A stretch of 64,000 nucleotides of DNA from VAZQ01 sp963841705 (GTDB lineage: Bacteria; Pseudomonadota; Alphaproteobacteria; Rhizobiales; Xanthobacteraceae), in contig CAWJDY010000027.1 of the NCBI GenBank assembly GCA_963841705.1, positions 1 through 64,000 of the forward strand. Reading direction: 5' to 3'. Under the pieces are notes generated by a model. That model was not told the origin of the DNA, ran no database searches, and was given only the letters and a program-made list of their open reading frames with translations. The translations under genes were made by a program, and so were the position numbers. Of the stretch, positions 1 to 8,565 are shown piece after piece (the stretch's first letter is position 1; each line of letters starts with the position of its first letter).

Positions 1-418
1 ACCGGCGGTTATCGCATCGCAAGATCGATGGCCGGTTTACCTCGGTCACCGGACATGATGTAGCGTTGCAATATACGCGTCTACCAATTCGCAGTGCCGC
101 GCCGTGGCCCGTCAACGAGGATTCGCTCCGGTGGGGCCCGCTTGCGGTCGCGAGCGCCATGGAATTCCAGCCGCCGGCGGCGGGAAGGCAGCCGATCCGG
201 GAGACTGCGTGCTCGCGGCGGACGAATTGAACTTTGTCATCCAGACGCAGCGCTCGAACGGCTTCGAGGTGACGCAACGGCCGCGGCTGTTCTTCATGCA
301 TTTCTGGGCGCATGACGACGCGCTGAAGCCTGCCCGCGGCTTGCGTGCCGAGCGCAAGGAGCGCAGGCGGTACTCGAGTTGAGGGAGCTTGGGCAAGCTT
401 GTCGGCGTCCCGTATCGA
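1..418. other. Left-edge stretch with no supported gene
   Basis: Several short open frames cross this stretch on both strands, but none shows a recognisable motif, a good ribosome binding site or codon use clearly better than its competitors. A gene remnant is possible; I cannot support a call. Confidence 0.4.
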
Positions 419-1402
419 TCAGTCCAGCGGACCGATGCCGGCTTCCTTGATCACGCGGGTCCAGAGCTCGGCTTCTGATCGCAGAAATGCTCCGAGCTTT
501 TCCGGCGGATCTGGGCTGGTCTCGTATCCCAACGGCGCCAGGCGTCCCTGGACGCTCGGATCGGCGAGCGCGGCGATGGTGTCCGCATTCATCTTCCTGA
601 TGGTCTCGGCCGGTGTCCTGGCGGGCACGAAGAAGCCGTACCATGAGACGACGTTGAAGCCGGGAACGCCGTCCTCGGCGATGGTTGGCACCTCGGGCGC
701 GATCGCCGAGCGTTTGGCGCCGGTATAGCCCAGCACCTGCACCTGACCCGACCTCGCATTGTCGAGCGTGGCGCCGCCCGAGAACAACAGATGCACGCGG
801 CCCGGGATAAGGTCACTCATCGCCGGAGCGGCGCCGCGGTAAGGCGCGTGTACCATCTCGATCCCGGCCATGTGCTTGAACAGCTCCCCGCAAAGGTGCG
901 GCGAAGATCCAGTACCCGGTGAGGCCAGTATGAGCTTGCCGCTGTTTGCCTTGGCATAGGCGATGAACTCGCTGACCGACTTCACCGGCAAAGAGTTCGG
1001 CACGAACATGAAGAACGAGTAGCCGCAGATGAAGGCGACCGGCGCAAAATCGCCAACAGGATCATAGCTGAGCGAGCGATAGAGGCCACGCGTCGTCGCC
1101 TGCGATTGCCCGCCCATCAACACGGTGTGGCCGTCCGGCTCCGAGTGCAGCACCACCTCGTTCGCGATGTTGGTGCCGCCGCCCGGCCGGTTCTCGATGA
1201 CAACCTGCTGGCCCCAGATCCTGGCAAGCCGCTCGCCCACGATTCGGGCAATCACGTCCGTGGGCCCGCCGGCCGCAAACGGCACGATGATGCGGACGGC
1301 ATGGGTAGGCCATGGCTGGGCGCAGGCCCGATGCGGAATGATGCTCGGGATGAGCAAGGATGCGGAAGCTGTCGCATTGAAATGACGGCGGGTGATTATC
1401 AT
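419..1402 (-). CDS. Bug/TctC-family tripartite tricarboxylate transporter substrate-binding protein
   Basis: This 327-residue protein is a periplasmic solute receptor of the Bug (TctC) family, which usually binds carboxylates or related small organic acids for a TctAB-type permease. The N-terminus (ITRRHFNATASASLLIPS) reads as a twin-arginine-like export signal. The body has the family hallmarks: WPTHAVRIIVPFAAGGPTD near residue 30, ENRPGGGTNIAN near 72, an HAPYRGAAPAMSDL segment near 180, and a PALPDV-like segment (APEVPTIAEDGVPGF) near 235. Length is normal for the family. No permease genes lie next to it, so it is probably an orphan receptor, as is common where Bug genes are abundant. The ligand cannot be read from sequence; the neighbouring molybdenum hydroxylase and CoA ligase suggest an aromatic or heterocyclic acid, which is inference. 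Confidence 0.9.
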   Translation of the reverse strand: MIITRRHFNATASASLLIPSIIPHRACAQPWPTHAVRIIVPFAAGGPTDVIARIVGERLARIWGQQVVIENRPGGGTNIANEVVLHSEPDGHTVLMGGQSQATTRGLYRSLSYDPVGDFAPVAFICGYSFFMFVPNSLPVKSVSEFIAYAKANSGKLILASPGTGSSPHLCGELFKHMAGIEMVHAPYRGAAPAMSDLIPGRVHLLFSGGATLDNARSGQVQVLGYTGAKRSAIAPEVPTIAEDGVPGFNVVSWYGFFVPARTPAETIRKMNADTIAALADPSVQGRLAPLGYETSPDPPEKLGAFLRSEAELWTRVIKEAGIGPLD

Positions 1403-1445
1403 CCGTGCGCCTCTCTGGTTTCCGGCATCTGAAATCCGGCCTCCG

Positions 1446-2504
1446 TTAGATCCAGCCCTTCAACTCCCGCAGCGCTAACTGCCAGATTACCAGCATGCCG
1501 GGGGCGCTGTCATTGAGGCAGGGAATGGCGGCGAAGTTCTCTCCGCCATTCTTCTTGAAGACATGCGCGTTCTCGACCGCGATTTCCTCCAGCGTCTCCA
1601 GACAATCGGTTGAAAACCCGGGGGTGATGACCGCGATGCTTTTCACGCCGTCGCGGGCGAGCCGCTTCACCGTATCGATGGTTGCCGGCTCGAGCCACGC
1701 GCCGCGGCCGAAACGCGACTGGAAGGTGATCATCAGCTTGCCTGCATCGAGCTTGAGCGCGTTGCGCAGGAGCCGCGTGGTTTCCAGGCAATGGGCGTAA
1801 TACGGATCGCCCTTGTCGACGTAGTCCTTGGGGACACCATGAAAGGAGGCGAGTATCACGTCGGGCTTGAACGCGAGCTGGGTAAGCTCGGCCGTCGTCG
1901 ATGCGGCGATCGCCTCGATGTAGATCGGATCGTCGAAATACGGCGGCGCAATGCGCAGCGCCGGCTGATAGCGCAGGCGCGCCAGCTCGCGGAACAGCTC
2001 GTCGCCGGCGGTGCCGGTGGTCGCGGCGCAGTATTGCGGATAGAGCGGGATGACCAGCAGGCGCGTGCAACCCTGCGCAACGAGTTGCGCCAGCCGCGAC
2101 GCGATCGACGGGTTGCCGTAGCGCATGGCCCAATCGACCGCGATGCGCTCGCCCAGCGGCTCCAGGGTCGAGGCGAGCTTCTCCGCCTGGGAGCGGGTGA
2201 TGGTCTTGAGCGGGGACTCGTTGCGCTCGTTGTTCCAGATCTTGCGGTAGTCGCGCGCCTTGCGCGCCGGCCGCAGCGGCAGGACTACACCGTTGAGCAC
2301 GAGCTTCCACACCAGCCCCTGGTTCTCGATCACCCGCGGGTCGCTGAGGAACTCCTTGAGATAGCGACGCACCGCGGCGGCATCGGCCGCATCGGGCGTG
2401 CCGAGGTTGATCAGCAGCACGCCGATCTTGCCGGATGTGTCCGGCGCCATCTCCGCAGGGGGTGTGGTCTGCGTGGTGGTCGTTGGGGCCAGGGCCTCGT
2501 TCAT
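1446..2504 (-). CDS. hemH: Ferrochelatase (protoheme ferro-lyase)
   Basis: Ferrochelatase inserts Fe2+ into protoporphyrin IX at the end of heme synthesis and is membrane associated. The frame is open further upstream, but the start at 2504 (MNEALAPTT) gives 352 residues, the usual size, and avoids an implausible 67-residue leader. The LLINLGTPD motif lies near residue 30, the catalytic histidine is in SFHGVP near 222, the metal-site region SFHGVPKDYVDKGDPYY follows, and the C-terminal acidic motif TDCLETLEEI is present. It stands alone between a Bug receptor and an intergenic region with a possible small RNA. Family assignment is secure; only the start is a choice. Confidence 0.96.
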   Translation of the reverse strand: MNEALAPTTTTQTTPPAEMAPDTSGKIGVLLINLGTPDAADAAAVRRYLKEFLSDPRVIENQGLVWKLVLNGVVLPLRPARKARDYRKIWNNERNESPLKTITRSQAEKLASTLEPLGERIAVDWAMRYGNPSIASRLAQLVAQGCTRLLVIPLYPQYCAATTGTAGDELFRELARLRYQPALRIAPPYFDDPIYIEAIAASTTAELTQLAFKPDVILASFHGVPKDYVDKGDPYYAHCLETTRLLRNALKLDAGKLMITFQSRFGRGAWLEPATIDTVKRLARDGVKSIAVITPGFSTDCLETLEEIAVENAHVFKKNGGENFAAIPCLNDSAPGMLVIWQLALRELKGWI

Positions 2505-2591
2505 CGCCGCGCAGCATATGGGTAGTGCTGCTTTCTCACAAATGGTTGCAAGTGCCGGTATGTGCAGTTCCGACGGCAAAGCAAATTTTTC

Positions 2592-2680
2592 TCGACAAAT
2601 GAACCGGGACTCATGTACAATAGAGTATTCTTGGGAAGTGTATTCAGAGCCCGGCGCGGCTTGCTGCGCCGGGCTTTGTT
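2592..2680 (+). ncRNA. Candidate short transcript: promoter-like boxes followed by a terminator hairpin
   Basis: A sigma70-like pair is visible: TCGACA at 2592-2597 and TACAAT at 2616-2621, 18 bases apart. About 25 bases on, a GC-rich hairpin (AGCCCGGCGCGGC, loop TTGCT, GCGCCGGGCTTT) spans about 2648-2678 and ends in a short T-rich stretch. No ORF of useful size fits between. This arrangement would give an RNA of roughly 50-55 nt. The hairpin could instead only insulate hemH, which diverges at 2504. No known sRNA family is recognised. Confidence 0.35.
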
Positions 2681-3016
2681 CCTGGTGAGGTGAGGTGATT
2701 GTCATGGCGGGGATCCGCGACGAGCGCGATGGCAGATACAGGCCTGGGGAGAGGATGCTTGGAGCCCGTGATTTTGCCGGCTCAACTTATGAGCGAAAAA
2801 ATCCCTGTAAATTTCCTGTTGTTTACAGGGCGCCGCAATTTCGCTCTCTCGAAAGTTGTCCTTCCGTATCGGGCGGCCGGAGGCGAGTGGCGCGCGACAC
2901 CAGACGATTGCAGCCTTCGTCTACCCGCGGCTGCCTTGGTTGGATTGCGCAACCATGTTTGACGTTTTCCGCAAACGAACCCAATCTCCGCAAACGAAGC
3001 CAATTGGGAAATCATA
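2681..3016. other. Intergenic stretch without a supported gene
   Basis: Overlapping open frames exist on both strands, but none has recognisable domains. The stretch mainly separates the hairpin upstream of hemH from the small gene that starts at 3017. Nothing else is seen. Confidence 0.4.
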
Positions 3017-3184
3017 ATGAAAACAATGTTTGAACATGAACAACACGACGCTTGGCCAAACGAACCCGAGAGAGCGCGCGATCAAGGTTCATTGGCGGAT
3101 GCGTATCGCGCGATGGCAGCCGATGAACAAGCCGAGCGCGAGGCGTATGAGTGGACGGAAAACCTGATTGGCGAAACCTTGTAG
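3017..3184 (+). CDS. Small acidic hypothetical protein (55 aa)
   Basis: This short ORF starts MKTMFEHEQHDAW and ends EWTENLIGETL. It is strongly acidic and likely alpha-helical, with a repeated pattern of Ala, Glu and Arg (SLADAYRAMAADEQAEREAY). Many rhizobial genomes carry proteins of this size with an AYRAMAAD..REAEA.EW pattern; I recall them only as conserved hypotheticals, sometimes near toxin-antitoxin loci. No toxin partner is visible beside it here. Codon use fits the chromosome. No clear Shine-Dalgarno precedes the start (AATTGGGAAATCATA). The function is unknown. Confidence 0.55.
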   Translation: MKTMFEHEQHDAWPNEPERARDQGSLADAYRAMAADEQAEREAYEWTENLIGETL

Positions 3185-3199
3185 GGTATCAGAACTCGG

Positions 3200-4432
3200 C
3201 TACCCCAGCGGGCGCTCGTCGGCGATCACCTTGCCGTCGTTCGGCAGGCTGGCCGGCGCGACGAACTGCACCTCGCCCCGCAGCTTGGTGAGCGCGTTCA
3301 ACGTCGCGGCCACCGCGGTTCGCAGCGGCTCGGCCGGGGCAGCGGCTTCTGCCATCAGGGTCATGACATCCCGCTCGTTGGCGCGGGTGACGACGAGCCG
3401 CAGCCGACCGAGCTCGGGGTGACGTTTCGCCAGCTCCGCTACCTGCTGCGGATGCACGAACATGCCTTTGATCTTGGTGGTTTGATCGGCGCGACCCATC
3501 CAGCCGGCGATGCGCATATTGGTGCGGCCGCAGGGCGAGGCGCCGGGCATCACCGCGGAAAGGTCGCCGGTCGCAAGCCGGATCATCGGATAATCCGGGT
3601 TGAATGAGGTGACTACCACTTCGCCAACTTCGCCGGGCGCAAGCGGCTCGCCGGTGCCCGGGCGCACGATCTCGAGGAGGAGGTTCTCGTTGACGATCAT
3701 GCCTTCACGCGCTGCGCTCTCATACGCGATGACGCCGAGCTCGGCGGTGGCGTAGCATTGCAGCACCGCAACTCCGCGGGACGCCAGCTCCTGGCGCAAG
3801 GACGAGGGGAGCGCCGCGCCGGAGACGAGACCGCGCTTGAGCGAGGAAACGTCCTTGCCGGTCTTGGCGGCGGTATCGAGCAGGATCTTGAGAAAGTCCG
3901 GCGTGCCGGCATAGCCGCTCGGCTTGAGTTGGGCGATCGCCTCCACCTGCTGCTCGGTGTTGCCGATGCCGGCGGGCACGACCACGCAGCCGAGCGCATG
4001 CGCGCCGGATTCCATGATGAAGCCGCCTGGGGTGAGATGATAGGCGAAGGAGTTGTGCACGATGTCTCCCGCGCGCAAGCCCGCCGCAAACAGCGCTCGC
4101 GCCGCGCCCCAAAAATCCTTCCCCATGCCTTGGGGCTCGAAGATGGGTCCGGGCGACATCAGCAGCCGGCGCATATTTTCCGGCGCGCCGATGTTGAAGC
4201 CGCCGAACGGCGGACGGGCGCGCTGGCGCTGCGCGAGCTCGGATTTGCGCAGCACCGGCAGCCGCGCCAGCGCTGCCCGCGAGGTGATGCTCTTGGCGTC
4301 AACACCGCCGAGTTGCTCCGCCCATCCCGGCGCGCCTGACGCGCGCGCGATGAGCTCGAGCAGGCGGCGGATGAGATCGCGCTCTCGCTCGGCGGGGTCA
4401 CGGGTCTCGAGAGAATCGAAGCAATCATTCAT
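3200..4432 (-). CDS. PaaK-like phenylacetate-CoA ligase family (AMP-forming)
   Basis: This 410-residue protein belongs to the adenylate-forming family of phenylacetate-CoA ligases, which activate aryl carboxylates with ATP and CoA. Motifs include SGYAGTPDFLKILL near residue 180, GAALPSSLRQEL near 215, the adenylate-binding CYATAELGVIAYES near 235, and a C-terminal subdomain with MGRADQTTKIKGMFVHPQQV near 320. A longer frame reaches 4603 but would overlap the upstream gene with a basic, low-complexity leader, so the ATG at 4432 (MNDCFDSLETRD) is preferred. It follows the three molybdenum hydroxylase genes on the same strand, suggesting that an aromatic or heterocyclic acid is CoA-activated in the same route. 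The exact substrate is unknown. Confidence 0.85.
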   Translation of the reverse strand: MNDCFDSLETRDPAERERDLIRRLLELIARASGAPGWAEQLGGVDAKSITSRAALARLPVLRKSELAQRQRARPPFGGFNIGAPENMRRLLMSPGPIFEPQGMGKDFWGAARALFAAGLRAGDIVHNSFAYHLTPGGFIMESGAHALGCVVVPAGIGNTEQQVEAIAQLKPSGYAGTPDFLKILLDTAAKTGKDVSSLKRGLVSGAALPSSLRQELASRGVAVLQCYATAELGVIAYESAAREGMIVNENLLLEIVRPGTGEPLAPGEVGEVVVTSFNPDYPMIRLATGDLSAVMPGASPCGRTNMRIAGWMGRADQTTKIKGMFVHPQQVAELAKRHPELGRLRLVVTRANERDVMTLMAEAAAPAEPLRTAVAATLNALTKLRGEVQFVAPASLPNDGKVIADERPLG

Positions 4433-4599
4433 GGGCTGTGATGGCCCTTTCAGTTGGTCACTTGTAAGCAATCCCCCTCGGCGCGAACGATGGCTTCGGC
4501 GACGTTGTCGATATTGATGAGGAAAAGGGGGCGGAGCAAGGGCCGATCGCTTCGGCTGTCGCGCGCCTCGAGGCTTATTTGCAAGTTTGAGCGATAGCT

Positions 4600-5316
4600 T
4601 CATCCGCGCCGCCTTCCCATCATTCGGGCGAGCAGCGTCTTCACGCGGGCGGTAACGATTTCCCAGAAGGTGCCGGCGTTGAAAGCACGGCGCCGGCGAT
4701 CGCCAAAGCCAAGCACGCTCGGTGCATCGTTTGATCCCGCGGTTGCAACGGCGGCGGGTTGCGGCGCCGGGCCGACCTCATCGCGATCAAAAGGCACGCG
4801 TCGCGCTCCGACCGGGCCGAGCGGCGCGGTCTCGCGCGGAGCAATTGCCAACTCGCCACGACGGCGCTCCTCCAACACACGGCTGATCGCGCGCACGATG
4901 CCGACATAGCCGGTACAGCGGCAAAGGTTTCCGCTCAGCTCCAGCCGGATGCGGCCTGCATCCGCTTCCGGCAGGCGCATGACGATATCGCGTGCTGTGA
5001 TCAGCATGCCCGGCGTGCAATAGCCGCATTGGAGTGCGTGCTCGAGCGAGAAGGACTGCCTGAGCGCAACGATGATGCTGTCGTTCTCCAGACCCTCCAA
5101 GGTGGTGATCTCCGCGCCATCGCAAAGCACGGCATAGGTGATGCAGGAGCGCGCCGGCTCGCCATCGATCAGCAACGTGCAGGCGCCGCAGACGCCCTGC
5201 TCGCAACGCAGATGCGTCGCCGTCAGATTGAGGCGCTCCCGAAGCATATCGGCGAGATGCACGCGCGGCTCGACGTTTTCCGCGACCGGGCGCCCGTTGA
5301 CGGTAAGGCTGACCAT
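4600..5316 (-). CDS. Molybdenum hydroxylase [2Fe-2S] small subunit (CoxS/XdhA type)
   Basis: This is the iron-sulfur subunit of a xanthine dehydrogenase-family molybdenum hydroxylase and passes electrons from the Mo subunit to the FAD subunit. The ferredoxin-like cluster ligands are in CEQGVCGACTLLIDG near residue 40, and the second cluster in CGYCTPGML near 98 and GNLCRCTGYVGIV near 132. The common family length is about 155-165 residues; here a Pro/Ala/Arg-rich tail of about 75 residues follows (ending ARMMGRRRG), which is unusual. The start at 5316 (MVSLTVNGRP) leaves two bases after the stop of the FAD-subunit gene; a start at 5340 is also open. Gene order L-M-S on the minus strand indicates one operon. 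Confidence 0.93.
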   Translation of the reverse strand: MVSLTVNGRPVAENVEPRVHLADMLRERLNLTATHLRCEQGVCGACTLLIDGEPARSCITYAVLCDGAEITTLEGLENDSIIVALRQSFSLEHALQCGYCTPGMLITARDIVMRLPEADAGRIRLELSGNLCRCTGYVGIVRAISRVLEERRRGELAIAPRETAPLGPVGARRVPFDRDEVGPAPQPAAVATAGSNDAPSVLGFGDRRRRAFNAGTFWEIVTARVKTLLARMMGRRRG

Positions 5317-5318
5317 GC

Positions 5319-6137
5319 TCACGGCATCGCCTGAGCGCATGCCCGCGTCATTGCTGCCAGCTGTTGGCGCTGGATCACCGGGTCGGTAATGCCGTGCCGC
5401 TCCAGCATGCCCACCGCTCGGGCTTCATCGAGCGTCTGATCGCCGCGCAGCAGCCCGGCCGCATCCTCGATGACGATCGGTCGGTCATTCGTGGCGCCGA
5501 TCACCATGCCGAGCTTGCCTCGCTGCGGATCGTTCATGACGGCACTCATGGCGAGGGCAAACTCACCGGCCCTACGGCAGAGCTTGAAATAACCCAAGCG
5601 CGCACGCGGCGAGGGGCGCGGCAACCTGATTGCCTCCAGAAGCTCGGAGGGAGCCAAGGCGGTTGTAAAGGCACCGGTCATGAGCGCGTTGGCCGGCAGC
5701 CAGCGCTTGCCGTTTGGGCCCGCGACTAGGCATTCGCCGCCGAGCACGCAGACGACACAGACCCAGTCCGCTGCCGGATCCGCGTGGCAAAGACTGCCCC
5801 CGATGGTGCCGCGGTTGCGCACGGCGCGGTAGGCGATGCCTGAGGCGATGGCGGCGAGCGTCTCGAACCCGCGGCCGGGCACTCTCCCGTCTTCAATATT
5901 GGCTGTCGTCATGCAGGCACCGAGCGTGACCGAGGCGCCCGCGTCCTCGATCCGGGCCAGCTCGGGGATGCCGGTGATGTCGACCAGGAGTTGCGGCCGC
6001 GCCAAGCGCAAGTTGAGCATCGGCCCAAGGGACTGCGCTCCGGCGATCACCCGCGCCTCGCCGTCTGCCTCGGCAAGCAGCCGGCAGGCCTCGCTTACGC
6101 TGCGCGCACGGACGAATTCGAAACGGGCGGGCTTCAT
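5319..6137 (-). CDS. Molybdenum hydroxylase FAD-binding medium subunit (CoxM type)
   Basis: This 272-residue protein is the FAD subunit of the molybdenum hydroxylase. The two family FAD signatures are clear: VIAGAQSLGPMLNLRLARP near residue 32 and GTIGGSLCHADPAADW near 113. The C-terminal domain (CO dehydrogenase flavoprotein type) runs from about 165 to the end. Its start overlaps the stop of the large-subunit gene by 4 bases, consistent with translational coupling. It probably reoxidises the small subunit and passes electrons to an unknown acceptor. Confidence 0.94.
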   Translation of the reverse strand: MKPARFEFVRARSVSEACRLLAEADGEARVIAGAQSLGPMLNLRLARPQLLVDITGIPELARIEDAGASVTLGACMTTANIEDGRVPGRGFETLAAIASGIAYRAVRNRGTIGGSLCHADPAADWVCVVCVLGGECLVAGPNGKRWLPANALMTGAFTTALAPSELLEAIRLPRPSPRARLGYFKLCRRAGEFALAMSAVMNDPQRGKLGMVIGATNDRPIVIEDAAGLLRGDQTLDEARAVGMLERHGITDPVIQRQQLAAMTRACAQAMP

Positions 6138-8482
6138 GCGATGCGAGCGGAAGGCGGTGTTGCCTGCTCGATGGCTTCAAGAACTCGCCCCGGAGTGAGC
6201 GGCAAGTCGTGAACCTCGGCGCCAAGCGGCCGGAGCGCGTCGTTCACTGCCGAGACGAGCGCTGCGGGCGGCCCGACCGCTCCGCCTTCTCCCAGCCCCT
6301 TGATGCCGAATTCCGTGTAGGGCGACGGCGTCTGCATGTGCAGCACCCTGATATCAGGCACTTCGGTCGCGCCCGGAAGGATGTAATCGAGCATGGTCGA
6401 TGCGAGCGGTTGTCCTCGCGCATCGAACGGCACTGCTTCGTACATGCAGGTGCCGATCCCTTGCGCGGTCCCGCCGTAAATCTGTCCGTCAACGATCATG
6501 GGATTGACGAGCGTGCCGCCGTCCTCGACCACGACGTAGTCGAGAATCTCGATCATCCCGGTCGCAGGGTCGACCGCAACGACGGCGGCGTGCGCAGCGT
6601 ATGTGAAGGTGCCGCTGTCGCGCTCGGCGCGATAGCCCGCGGTGACATCGAGGCCTCCCGTGTCGATGTCGGCGGGAAGGTTCTGCGGCTGCAGGTACCA
6701 GGCGCGCGCAACTTCGCGCAGCGAGACGCTGCTGGCGCCGCAAATAACCCTGCCGTTTGCGATATGCACACTCGTCGCATCGGTTTGCAGCAGCCAGGCT
6801 CCGATATGAGCCGCCCGTTTTGCGAGCAGACGCGATGCGCGTGCCACCGCGCCCCCGCCATGCACCATGGAGCGCGACCCCCAGGTCGAGGTCGAATACG
6901 GCGTGTAAAGCGTATCGCCCTGCACGACTTTGATCCTGTCGAAATCGACCCCGAGGATCTCATGCGCGACCTGGGCAAAGGTGGTCTCGTGGCCTTGCCC
7001 GTGCGAATGGGTCCCGACGTGAATTTCCACCTCGCCGTCAGCGGTGAGCCGGACATTGGCCTGCTCATAGCCCGGCACGATCGGGCGGCCCCAGGCCGCA
7101 AGCACGGAGGTGCCGTGGGCGCCTTGCTCAACAAAGAAGGAGAGCCCGACACCGAGCAGGCGGCCGTCGGGCTGCGGCTCTCGTTGCCGCTCCCTGACCT
7201 CGTGCAGATGGATTGCCTCGACTGCCCGGCGCAGGCACTCGGGATGATCGCCACTGTCGAAATGCTTGCCGACAACATTGTCGAACGGCATTTGCTCCGG
7301 GCCGACCATATTGCGCAGGCGAGCCTCGTAAGGCTCGATACCTGCCTCCCGCGCGATCGCATCCATGATCGCCTCAATGGCCAGGCACACTCCGGAGCGA
7401 GCCACGCCGCGGTAGGGAAGGGTCGGACGCTTATTGGTCGCAATTGCAAAGGAACGGCACCGATATGCGGGAAAGGCGTAAGGTCCTGGCAAGAGATTGG
7501 CGATCTGCGCTGCCTCGACGGCGGAGGAGATGGGATAGGAGGAATACGCACCGGCATCGACGTGCCCCACGCAATCGATGCCTTTGAGTTTCCCATCCGC
7601 GTCGGCATAGCCCGTGATGTCGTAGTGATGTTCTCGGCAGTTGGCATTGGCGGCGAGATGCTCGCGGCAGTCCTCGATCCAGCGGACGGGAAAATCGACC
7701 TGCGTGGCAAGCCAGCCGAGGGCCACTTCCTCCGGACACAGCAGGCCCTTGTAGCCAAAGCCCCCGCCCACGTCCGGCGAGATGACGCGAACGTTGCCGT
7801 GCTCGAGCCCGAGGCATTCGCATAGGCCGGTCTGCACGGAGTGCGGGAACTGGGTCGAGGTTATCAGCGTGAGGTTTCTCAGCCGCGCGTCGCGAAACGC
7901 AATCACCCCGCGTCCTTCCATCGGGAACATGCAGTGGCGAGACGTTCGGATGGTTTTCTTCACCTTGATGGCGGCCGTCTGCGCAATCTCTTCGATCGGC
8001 CCATCCTCGCTGAACGCAATGAAGATGTTGTCGCCCCATTCCTCATGCACGAGGGCTGAGCTTGGCTCGCAGGCGGCCAGCATGTCGGTGACCGCGGGCA
8101 GCTCCTCGAGCTCGATCGTCACGGAATCGGCGATGTCCTCCGCTTCCGCCCGATCGGCAGCGAGGCACATCGCAACCATTTCCCCAACGTAGCGCAACTT
8201 GCCCGTCGCCAGCACCGGCTCAACCGAATACTTGAAACCTTTGAGCGGTGGAGCTGAAACGATCGGCTTGACACCGCGCAAATGCTCGGCGGTAAAAACC
8301 GAAGATGTAAATTCCTGCGGGACACGAATGCCCTTGAGCCGCGCGTGCGCGACGGGACTGCGAACAAACGCGACTTCCCGCATGCCCGGCATGCGAACGT
8401 CGGCAACGTATTGTCCGCGGCCTCTGAGGAAGCGGTCGTCCTCCTTGCGGAGAACCGAAGCACCAATTCCGAACCCTGCCAT
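6134..8482 (-). CDS. Molybdenum hydroxylase large subunit, molybdopterin-cytosine dinucleotide binding (CoxL type)
   Basis: This 782-residue catalytic subunit hydroxylates a substrate C-H bond with water-derived oxygen. The start at 8482 (MAGFGIGASVLRKEDDRFL) is the usual family N-terminus; an upstream ATG at 8578 would add an atypical leader. Visible signatures are FLRGRGQYVADV near 20, DVGGGFGYKGLLCPEEV near 250, the substrate-channel region PYRGVARSGVC near 365, the repeat HSHGQGHETTFAQVAHEILG near 500, and the active-site loop GIKGLGEGGAVGPPAAL near 735 with its conserved Glu. The CO dehydrogenase-specific AYRCSFR loop is absent, so this is a form II-like or other hydroxylase rather than a true CO dehydrogenase. 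It is first in the L-M-S-ligase run and diverges from the DUF1989 gene at 8566. Confidence 0.94.
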   Translation of the reverse strand: MAGFGIGASVLRKEDDRFLRGRGQYVADVRMPGMREVAFVRSPVAHARLKGIRVPQEFTSSVFTAEHLRGVKPIVSAPPLKGFKYSVEPVLATGKLRYVGEMVAMCLAADRAEAEDIADSVTIELEELPAVTDMLAACEPSSALVHEEWGDNIFIAFSEDGPIEEIAQTAAIKVKKTIRTSRHCMFPMEGRGVIAFRDARLRNLTLITSTQFPHSVQTGLCECLGLEHGNVRVISPDVGGGFGYKGLLCPEEVALGWLATQVDFPVRWIEDCREHLAANANCREHHYDITGYADADGKLKGIDCVGHVDAGAYSSYPISSAVEAAQIANLLPGPYAFPAYRCRSFAIATNKRPTLPYRGVARSGVCLAIEAIMDAIAREAGIEPYEARLRNMVGPEQMPFDNVVGKHFDSGDHPECLRRAVEAIHLHEVRERQREPQPDGRLLGVGLSFFVEQGAHGTSVLAAWGRPIVPGYEQANVRLTADGEVEIHVGTHSHGQGHETTFAQVAHEILGVDFDRIKVVQGDTLYTPYSTSTWGSRSMVHGGGAVARASRLLAKRAAHIGAWLLQTDATSVHIANGRVICGASSVSLREVARAWYLQPQNLPADIDTGGLDVTAGYRAERDSGTFTYAAHAAVVAVDPATGMIEILDYVVVEDGGTLVNPMIVDGQIYGGTAQGIGTCMYEAVPFDARGQPLASTMLDYILPGATEVPDIRVLHMQTPSPYTEFGIKGLGEGGAVGPPAALVSAVNDALRPLGAEVHDLPLTPGRVLEAIEQATPPSARIA

Positions 8483-8565
8483 TGCGGTCACGTCAGACTT
8501 GCCGGCCGATCTTACCGTGTGCTTGTTTAGCGAGCATAGTCCAGCGACAACAGGGATCTGTTCGA

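Noticed and set aside
1791..2525. Plus-strand frame of 244 codons over hemH
   Set aside because: Antisense to ferrochelatase; low-complexity Arg-rich translation.
6209..7825. Long plus-strand open frame of 538 codons
   Set aside because: It lies antisense to the molybdenum hydroxylase large subunit and has no motif or ribosome site; GC-rich codon bias opens such shadow frames.
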